The position numbers and the translations under genes were made by a program. The notes beneath the pieces are model-generated. The model made no database searches. It had not been told where the DNA came from and saw only the letters and a list, made by a program, of their open reading frames with translations. A stretch of DNA of 64,000 nt from Staphylococcus sp. Marseille-Q5304 (lineage in GTDB: Bacteria > Bacillota > Bacilli > Staphylococcales > Staphylococcaceae): NCBI RefSeq assembly GCF_943737015.1, contig NZ_CALSFP010000001.1, positions 1,054,001 to 1,118,000 on the forward strand, written 5' to 3'. Positions 58,036 through 64,000 of this stretch are shown one piece after another. Position 1 is the first letter of the stretch. Each line of letters begins with the position of its first letter.

Positions 58036-58947
58036 ATGAGCGAGTCTAATAATAAAACACTAGTCGATCAAAATACTGTAGACAACAAGCTCTCTGGCAG
58101 ACTTAATAAGAATAAATTCAACAAAGCAGCGTTTTTCGCTTGTACATTAGTTGGTTTAATCGTTCTTGCTGCTTTAATTATCAATACATTAATCCAAGGT
58201 GCAGGGCATTTAACACCTAAATTCTTCACAAGTTTCTCATCTTCTACGCCATCAATGGCCGGTATTAAAGGAGCGTTAATGGGAACACTTTGGTTAATGA
58301 TAACTATCATTCCAATTTCAATCATCTTAGGTGTCGGTACAGCAATCTATCTTGAAGAATATGCAAAAGATAATGCTTTTACAAAATTCGTAAGACTTTG
58401 TATTAATAACTTAGCCGGTGTACCATCTGTTGTATTCGGTTTACTTGGTTTAACGCTTTTCGTAAGAGGTATGAATGTTCCAGCTTTAGCTATGCATGAA
58501 ACAGTTATTGCAGCCGCATTAACAATGTCATTACTAATTTTACCTGTTATTATCGTATCTAGCCAAGAAGCAATAAGAGCGGTACCTAATTCAGTAAAAG
58601 AAGCTTCATATGGTTTAGGTGGTAATAAATGGCAAACAATTCGTCGTGTCGTATTACCAGCAGCCATCCCTGGTATTTTAACTGGATTTATCTTAGCTTT
58701 ATCAAGAGCATTAGGTGAAACAGCGCCATTAATCTTGATTGGTATTCCAACAGTTTTATTACACGTACCAACAAGTATCTTTGATAAATTCCAAGCATTA
58801 CCAATCACGATTTACAACTGGGCAAAAATGCCTCAAGACGAATTCCAAAACGTTGCAGCAGCCGGAATTATAGTATTATTAGTAATCTTATTATTAATGA
58901 ATGCAGTTGCAATCTTCTTACGTAATAAATATAGCAAGAAATATTAA
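58036..58947 (+). CDS. pstA: Phosphate ABC transporter permease PstA
   Basis: A 303-residue membrane protein pairing with PstC. It has a polar N-terminus (about 1-28), about six membrane segments and the EAA loop around VPNSVKEASYGLGGNKW (about residue 187 on), followed by VVLPAAIPGI. GAGGAG precedes the ATG. The start is 2 bp after the pstC stop. Confidence 0.95.
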   Translation: MSESNNKTLVDQNTVDNKLSGRLNKNKFNKAAFFACTLVGLIVLAALIINTLIQGAGHLTPKFFTSFSSSTPSMAGIKGALMGTLWLMITIIPISIILGVGTAIYLEEYAKDNAFTKFVRLCINNLAGVPSVVFGLLGLTLFVRGMNVPALAMHETVIAAALTMSLLILPVIIVSSQEAIRAVPNSVKEASYGLGGNKWQTIRRVVLPAAIPGILTGFILALSRALGETAPLILIGIPTVLLHVPTSIFDKFQALPITIYNWAKMPQDEFQNVAAAGIIVLLVILLLMNAVAIFLRNKYSKKY

Positions 58948-59032
58948 TGAACTTTTCATATAAACAACAGTGAATTGATGGGGAAATCACTTAAACAAGA
59001 GATATAAATGAGTTCAAAAAGGAGTTTTAATT

Positions 59033-59917
59033 ATGGATAAAAAAACAATCTCAGAAGATAAAAAAGAACTTGAATCAACAACTAATGAACAGTCAGCACC
59101 AGCGACTACAATCGACACAAATAATACAAACAAAAAAGAAAGCTCAATTCCAGATAGCCAAAAAAACATTGTTTATTCAACTAAAAATTTAGACTTATGG
59201 TATGGTGAAAATCATGCTTTAAAAAACATTAACTTAGATGTTTTAGAAAACACAGTTACTGCAATTATCGGACCTTCAGGTTGCGGTAAATCAACTTACA
59301 TCAAAACATTAAATCGTATGGTTGAATTAGTACCTTCAGTTAAAACAGCTGGTAAAATTATGTATCGTGATCAAAACATCTTTGATGATAATTATTCAGT
59401 TGAAAAGTTAAGAACAAACGTAGGAATGGTCTTCCAACAACCAAACCCATTCCCTAAATCAATCTATGATAATATTACTTACGGACCAAAAATTCACGGT
59501 ATTAAAGACAAAAAGGTTTTAGACGAAATCGTAGAAAAATCATTACGTGGTGCAGCAATTTGGGATGAATTAAAAGATCGTTTAAATACGAACGCATACA
59601 GTTTATCAGGTGGTCAACAACAACGTGTTTGTATCGCTCGTAGTTTAGCGATTGAACCAGATGTAATCCTAATGGACGAACCAACATCAGCTTTAGACCC
59701 TATTTCAACATTAAAAGTTGAAGAATTAGTTCAAAACTTAAAAGAAAATTACTCAATTATTATCGTTACACACAACATGCAACAAGCAGCACGTGTTTCT
59801 GATAAAACAGCATTCTTCCTTAACGGTTATGTAAATGAATATGATGATACTGATAAATTATTCTCAAATCCTTCTGATAAACAAACAGAAGATTACATTT
59901 CAGGTAGATTTGGTTAA
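59033..59917 (+). CDS. pstB: Phosphate ABC transporter ATP-binding protein PstB
   Basis: ATPase that powers phosphate uptake. The 294-residue protein has an unusual polar Ser/Thr/Asn-rich N-terminal extension (about 1-45) before the ABC domain with Walker [11 protein letters not shown]-loop [10 protein letters not shown], signature LSGGQQQR, Walker [13 protein letters not shown] and switch [14 protein letters not shown] precedes the ATG. It lies 85 bp after pstA and 6 bp before phoU. Confidence 0.96.
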   Translation: MDKKTISEDKKELESTTNEQSAPATTIDTNNTNKKESSIPDSQKNIVYSTKNLDLWYGENHALKNINLDVLENTVTAIIGPSGCGKSTYIKTLNRMVELVPSVKTAGKIMYRDQNIFDDNYSVEKLRTNVGMVFQQPNPFPKSIYDNITYGPKIHGIKDKKVLDEIVEKSLRGAAIWDELKDRLNTNAYSLSGGQQQRVCIARSLAIEPDVILMDEPTSALDPISTLKVEELVQNLKENYSIIIVTHNMQQAARVSDKTAFFLNGYVNEYDDTDKLFSNPSDKQTEDYISGRFG

Positions 59918-59923
59918 TACCGA

Positions 59924-60574
59924 ATGGTAATAATTCGAGAAAAATATGAAGGCCAATTAGACGATCTTGTTAAAGATTTACGTCGACTTGGCCTTTACGT
60001 TTATCAGCACATATCATATGCCCTACAATCGTTAAGCGAAGAGGACCGTAATTATGCACGACAAACAATTGAGAGAGATAAAGTTATCAATGCTTTAGAA
60101 ACTGATATTAACGAAAAGGTCATCATGCTTATAACAAAGCAACAACCCATTGCTACAGATTTACGATTAATGATGGCCTCTCTGAAAATCGCGAGTGATT
60201 TAGAAAGAATTGGCGATAATGCAGCAAGTATTGCTAAAATACGTTTGCGTGCAAAAATTACCGATCACTATGTACTAACACGACTTAACACGATGGGTAA
60301 ATTGGCATTGTTAATGCTTAAAGATATGAGAGATGCAGTAAAACACAACGACATCACGTTAATTAAAGAAATTATAGAACGTGATAAAGATATTGATGAT
60401 TTATATAAAAACATCGTAAATACAACGTATTTAATTGACAATGACCCATTTGTGGCAGGACAAGCACATCTTGCAGCACGCCATTTAGAAAGAGTAGGAG
60501 ATCACATCGGTAATGTTGCTGAAAATATTTACTTTTTCATTACTGGTGAACGATACGAAACATACAATAAATAA
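59924..60574 (+). CDS. phoU: Phosphate transport regulator PhoU
   Basis: A 216-residue all-helical protein with two three-helix-bundle repeats, negatively controlling Pst uptake and the Pho two-component system. The metal-binding E/D-rich motifs of each bundle appear as SDLERIGDNAASIA and HLERVGDHIGNVAENI. The ribosome-binding site is weak in the 6-bp gap after pstB, suggesting translation mainly by reinitiation. It ends the pst operon at a terminator. Confidence 0.94.
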   Translation: MVIIREKYEGQLDDLVKDLRRLGLYVYQHISYALQSLSEEDRNYARQTIERDKVINALETDINEKVIMLITKQQPIATDLRLMMASLKIASDLERIGDNAASIAKIRLRAKITDHYVLTRLNTMGKLALLMLKDMRDAVKHNDITLIKEIIERDKDIDDLYKNIVNTTYLIDNDPFVAGQAHLAARHLERVGDHIGNVAENIYFFITGERYETYNK

Positions 60575-60604
60575 ATTAAATGCTTACAACCCAAAATATA
60601 AAAG

Positions 60605-60645
60605 GATCAATCAGACCAAGAGAAGGTTATGATTGATTCTTTTTA
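60605..60645 (+). terminator. Terminator of the pst operon
   Basis: Stem GATCAATCA / TGATTGATT with a loop of about 16 bases, followed by CTTTTTAA. Confidence 0.82.
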
Positions 60646-60708
60646 ATGTTTAATTGTATTTTAGTCGTGTATGATAAAAGAGTAAAATTTTTTAGAGAAG
60701 GTGATGAC

Positions 60709-61287
60709 ATGGCAGAGAATAAAAACTTCGATAATCAAAACAATTCCGATTTATTAACACAAAAAATGTTAGAAACGCGTACGGTTATTATTTCTGGTGA
60801 AATTAATGATGAAACGGCGTATGACGTAGCAAATAAATTATTATTATTAGAAGCAACGAGTGATGAACCAATCAACTTGTTCATTTCTACTCAAGGAGGC
60901 CATGTTGACTCTGGTTTCTATATTCGTGATATGATTAACTTTATTAAACCAAAAGTGAACATTATTGGTTCAGGTTGGGTAGTAAGCGCAGGTATCTTTA
61001 TCTTCTTGTCAGGAGAAAAAGAAAGACGCTATAGTTTACCAAATACACGCTTTATGATGCATCAACCGAGTGGTGGTGCACAAGGTCAATCAACTGAAAT
61101 TGAAATTACTGCACGTGAAATCGTAAGAACACGTAAACGTATCAATGAAGTTATTGCTCAAGAAACAGGTCAAAAAATTGAAAAAGTTGAAGAAGATACG
61201 AACAGAGATTATTGGTTAAGTGTGGAAGAAGCCGTTGAGTATGGAATTGTAAATAAAATTATAAGTAGCAGAGATGAACTTGAATAA
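60709..61287 (+). CDS. ClpP-like serine protease, atypical paralogue
   Basis: A 192-residue member of the ClpP fold. The triad can be read as Ser93 in SGWVVSAGIFIF, His118 in RFMMHQPSGG and Asp167 in TNRDYWLS. The Ser context differs from the canonical MAASMGA motif of housekeeping ClpP, although the His and Asp motifs are close to canonical. The N-terminus is polar (MAENKNFDNQNNSD) rather than the usual axial-loop sequence. It may be a second ClpP-like protease with its own partner. ATG 60709 follows AAGGTGA; the upstream 21 codons of open frame are not family-like. Confidence 0.82.
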   Translation: MAENKNFDNQNNSDLLTQKMLETRTVIISGEINDETAYDVANKLLLLEATSDEPINLFISTQGGHVDSGFYIRDMINFIKPKVNIIGSGWVVSAGIFIFLSGEKERRYSLPNTRFMMHQPSGGAQGQSTEIEITAREIVRTRKRINEVIAQETGQKIEKVEEDTNRDYWLSVEEAVEYGIVNKIISSRDELE

Positions 61288-61309
61288 CTCAAAAATAAAT
61301 TAATATATA

Positions 61310-61341
61310 AAAACGGACTGAGTAATAACAGTCCGTTTTTT
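61310..61341. terminator. Bidirectional terminator between the clpP-like gene and pepF
   Basis: Perfect stem AAACGGACTG / CAGTCCGTTT with an 8-base loop between converging genes; T-run on the plus side, T-rich on the minus side. Confidence 0.9.
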
Positions 61342-61351
61342 ATATATTGAA

Positions 61352-63163
61352 TTACTCACTTTGTTCAATTTCATCAGTTAACTTTTCTAATTCATCCACG
61401 AGATGACCAATATAGCGAATTGTCGAACGTAATGGTTTATCTGTACGAATATCAATACTAGCGGTATCTGCCAAGTCAATTGGTGATTGACTACCACCAG
61501 CACTTAAAGTCTCTAACCATTGATCCACAGCCTGTTGGCCTTCTTTTTTAATTTTTTGAGACATCACTGTCCCAATCGTTAACCCTGCTGAATACGTATA
61601 CGAGTATAATCCCATATAATAATGAGGTTGGCGCATCCAAGTTAATTCGACGCCATCTGATAATTTAACCGCATTTCCGAAGAATTGACCATAAACATCA
61701 CGCATAATTTCATTAAGTACAGGGGCTGTAAGGGATTCACCATTATCTACCTTATTATATACTTCTCTTTGAAACGCTGCTTCTAACAAATGCGTTACCA
61801 TATTATGGTAATAAGTTCGTGAAATAATAGAACCGATTACCCATCTTTTGAATTTTGGGTCGTCACTTGAATCGATTAAATAATTAGCCATTAACATTTC
61901 ATTCATCGTAGAAGGTGCCTCTACAAAGTACATAGATGGTTCTGATTCTAAATAATTTTGATGTTTTTGAGCCAGCGTAAAATGTCCTGCATGACCTAAT
62001 TCATGTGCCAGAACAAAAGTTTCTGTCATCTTACCAGTCCAAGAAATAAATACATACGAATGCGTAGCATAGGGACTAGCACAATATGCACCCGTCTCTT
62101 TACCTTTATTTTGTGCAAAATCAATCCATCTATCTTTATAAGCACGTTCAACCATATTTAAATAATCTTGGCCAAGTATTTTTAAAGCGCCAAAGATATA
62201 CTGTTTTGAATCTTCAATTGAAATGGATGGTTCATAATCAGGGTCAATCGATACTTGTAAATCTTCAAAACGCATCGTATCTTGTCCATGAACACGTTTT
62301 AGTAACTTTGCGTATTTCTGCATAATTGGCGCCAGGTCACTCATAATAACATCGATTTGACGGTCAAACATTTCACGTGTCACTTCTTGCTCTGATAACA
62401 AATAGTCGATAACAGAATCATAACCTCTAAGATTTGCTTCAATTTTTTCTTGTTGAACATGCATATTATATGTAGCCGCAGTAGTATGTTGGTATTTACT
62501 GATTGCATGACTAAAATATTTAAAGCTTTTTCTGCGGAATTCTGTATCTGGATCATCCTCATATTCATTTTCAAAAGTTGTATAATCCAATGGATAAGTT
62601 TGGTCTTTATATTTAAATGTACCAAAATCAATATCTAACATTTTTGTAATGCCATACAGCTCAAAAGGACTGTCAAAAGTAGGGGATAAACTAGCTAAAG
62701 TACTTTCAACTTCAGGTGATAATTGATATTGTTGCTTATCTTTCAACTTTTTTAAATAATGTGGATATTTACTGTTTTCAATTAACTCATTGATTAATGA
62801 TTCAGGTTGTTGCAAAATTTCTGATTCAACAAAAGTTAGTTCACTAGCAATTTTCCCATTGTAATTAGTTAGCTTTGAACTTAACGTTTGTGCTGCTTCA
62901 TTTGTAACATCAACACTTAATCTTAATTCTGCATAGTTACTCATTCGATCAACATTTATTAGTATTTCCACATATGTATCTAATGCATGTTCAATCGTTT
63001 TTATATTATTGAGCGTGTTATAAAATTGCTTGTGGAAATCCTGGGCTTGTTTTAATGTGATATCTAACATTTCATAGAATTCAGCATCTGTTGCAAATAA
63101 TTCTGTAATATCCCAAGTTTCTTCTTGAGGGACATGTTTTCGTTTTGGTAAAGATTCGACCAT
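61352..63163 (-). CDS. pepF: Oligoendopeptidase F
   Basis: Cytoplasmic zinc metallopeptidase of family M3 that cleaves medium-length peptides. The 603-residue enzyme has the zinc site LAHELGHAGHF (HExxH), the downstream third-ligand region FVEAPSTMNEML, and YYMGLYSYTYSAGLT typical of PepF. The N-terminal helical domain (about 1-190) covers the active-site channel. AAGGAGTGA precedes the ATG. It is a single gene. Confidence 0.96.
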   Translation of the reverse strand: MVESLPKRKHVPQEETWDITELFATDAEFYEMLDITLKQAQDFHKQFYNTLNNIKTIEHALDTYVEILINVDRMSNYAELRLSVDVTNEAAQTLSSKLTNYNGKIASELTFVESEILQQPESLINELIENSKYPHYLKKLKDKQQYQLSPEVESTLASLSPTFDSPFELYGITKMLDIDFGTFKYKDQTYPLDYTTFENEYEDDPDTEFRRKSFKYFSHAISKYQHTTAATYNMHVQQEKIEANLRGYDSVIDYLLSEQEVTREMFDRQIDVIMSDLAPIMQKYAKLLKRVHGQDTMRFEDLQVSIDPDYEPSISIEDSKQYIFGALKILGQDYLNMVERAYKDRWIDFAQNKGKETGAYCASPYATHSYVFISWTGKMTETFVLAHELGHAGHFTLAQKHQNYLESEPSMYFVEAPSTMNEMLMANYLIDSSDDPKFKRWVIGSIISRTYYHNMVTHLLEAAFQREVYNKVDNGESLTAPVLNEIMRDVYGQFFGNAVKLSDGVELTWMRQPHYYMGLYSYTYSAGLTIGTVMSQKIKKEGQQAVDQWLETLSAGGSQSPIDLADTASIDIRTDKPLRSTIRYIGHLVDELEKLTDEIEQSE

Positions 63164-63403
63164 ACAATCACTCCTTAAGCATACTTTATATCATTATTCA
63201 CTGTTAATTATACTAGAAAACACCACAAAAAATACACTACAGGGCTTACATTTCATCGCTAATAGAGCATCAATATTAAATTTATCTAAAATACAATAAT
63301 TATTTTCGATTGTACAGCTAAAGACTGAATGAAAATCTTAATAAATTTAGTATAATAATATTAAGATTAATTATGCATACTATAATATTAAGGAGCGCTA
63401 AAG

Positions 63404-63769
63404 ATGACATTAACCGATTTACCACACTACTTATGGATTACTGTAATTGCTGTCATATTATTAACTGTATTTAATACACTCGTGTTGCATAAATGGTTTG
63501 CTACACCAATCATTACATTTCTTATATTAACTATAGCAGCATTTTTCATTCCAATATTCTATGATATATCTTATAAACCGTTATTCGGTTATGCGATGTT
63601 CATGTCTATCATAAGCATAATTATAAGTTTCTTAATATGGTTCTTTACGAGAAATTGGCGACGTCAACGTGAACAAAAGAGAATTGAAAAAGTTATACGA
63701 AAGCATCATCATTATTATGGCCAAAATCATTATCCAAGAAATGATTTCAATCATCATTATCGTTACTAA
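63404..63769 (+). CDS. Small three-span membrane protein with His/Tyr-rich tail
   Basis: A 121-residue protein with three hydrophobic helices at about 10-30, 33-53 and 62-84 and a basic cytoplasmic tail containing HHHYYGQNHYPR and NHHYRY. It could be a DUF2651-type protein; I am not certain. The His-rich tail could bind metal, which is inference. GGAGCG precedes the ATG, and it ends at a terminator. Confidence 0.72.
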   Translation: MTLTDLPHYLWITVIAVILLTVFNTLVLHKWFATPIITFLILTIAAFFIPIFYDISYKPLFGYAMFMSIISIIISFLIWFFTRNWRRQREQKRIEKVIRKHHHYYGQNHYPRNDFNHHYRY

Positions 63770-63792
63770 TAGAAACTCAATTACAAGATTTA

Positions 63793-63823
63793 AAGTTCAG
63801 TGCATAAGGTACTGAACTTTTTT
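63793..63823 (+). terminator. Terminator after the small membrane protein gene
   Basis: Stem AAGTTCAGT / ACTGAACTT, 9-base loop, T6. The remaining 177 bases to the window end are AT-rich with nothing recognisable. Confidence 0.9.
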
Positions 63824-64000
63824 ATATACACGATTAAACGAAATGAACATAAATCTCATAAATGGGGCACCTTTTTTTAAATATATATAACGTCCTATAA
63901 TATATATTATGTAAACTAAAAAGAAATTGAAAATCTATACTCAATAATTCAGCATTATTTATCATGCATTATCAATAAATTACAATTTGTAAGTTGTCAT

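Overview
The window is a low-G+C Firmicute chromosome segment that reads as a Staphylococcus. Recognisable staphylococcal orthologues appear in staphylococcal order: pbp2-recU-yppE-ypsA-gpsB-rnpB, thyA-dfrA, msrA-msrB-crr, murG-pgpB-arlRS, odhAB, the lysC-asd-dap operon, cvfB and the pst operon. Several proteins (PBP2, ThyA, DHFR, MurG, CvfC, Asd, LysC) look like, but are not identical to, the S. aureus proteins as I remember them. A coagulase-negative species is therefore the best guess; I cannot name it.

Layout. 1-12 kb: cell-wall synthesis and division genes (pbp2 partial, recU, gpsB), RNase P RNA, an rRNA methyltransferase, a short-chain dehydrogenase-like protein, a two-GTPase dynamin, a FEN-like nuclease and an RNase H-like protein. 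12-15 kb: a queuosine-precursor transporter under a preQ1-I riboswitch, a small zinc-finger protein, cvfC with a free-standing copy of its N-terminal domain in front, and a bacilliredoxin. 15.2-16.7 kb: an accessory pocket with two small homologous ORFs, an Sm-like small protein and a structured, terminator-ended region that may be a small RNA. 16.7-24.8 kb: thyA, dfrA, degV, msrAB, crr, yozE, ctpA, an acetyltransferase, murG and pgpB. 24.8-27.4 kb: a Fur-box-flanked small-RNA locus (position and layout of isrR) followed by arlRS. 27.5-31.7 kb: odhAB.

31.7-34.0 kb is the most obvious accessory region. It holds a decayed tyrosine-recombinase gene, then a tandem array with a 321-bp period of roughly 59-residue ORFs (two broken, two intact), then a small membrane peptide whose expected start codon reads ATA. 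34-42.9 kb: VOC protein, MoxR/VWA pair, TelA/XpaC pair, acylphosphatase, cspA and a nitronate monooxygenase-like enzyme. 42.9-51.6 kb: a complete minus-strand lysine/diaminopimelate operon (lysC-asd-dapA-dapB-dapD-M20 deacylase-alr-lysA) behind a lysine riboswitch. 51.8-54.4 kb: aldo/keto reductase and an ABC-F ATPase. 54.5-60.6 kb: cvfB, then pstSCAB-phoU behind four 11-bp-phased PhoP-box-like hexamers. 60.7-63.8 kb: a second, atypical ClpP-like protein, oligoendopeptidase F and a small membrane protein.

The peptidoglycan theme recurs. The lysine operon makes diaminopimelate and lysine and carries an alanine-racemase homologue; murG and pbp2 build and polymerise the lipid-linked precursor; gpsB links this to division. 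Signal-controlled switches are frequent: preQ1, lysine, Fur/iron, phosphate, and possibly CcpA. Dispersed intergenic repeats (hairpin GAGTCTGAGACA and hairpin GGGGCAG types) sit at several gene ends.
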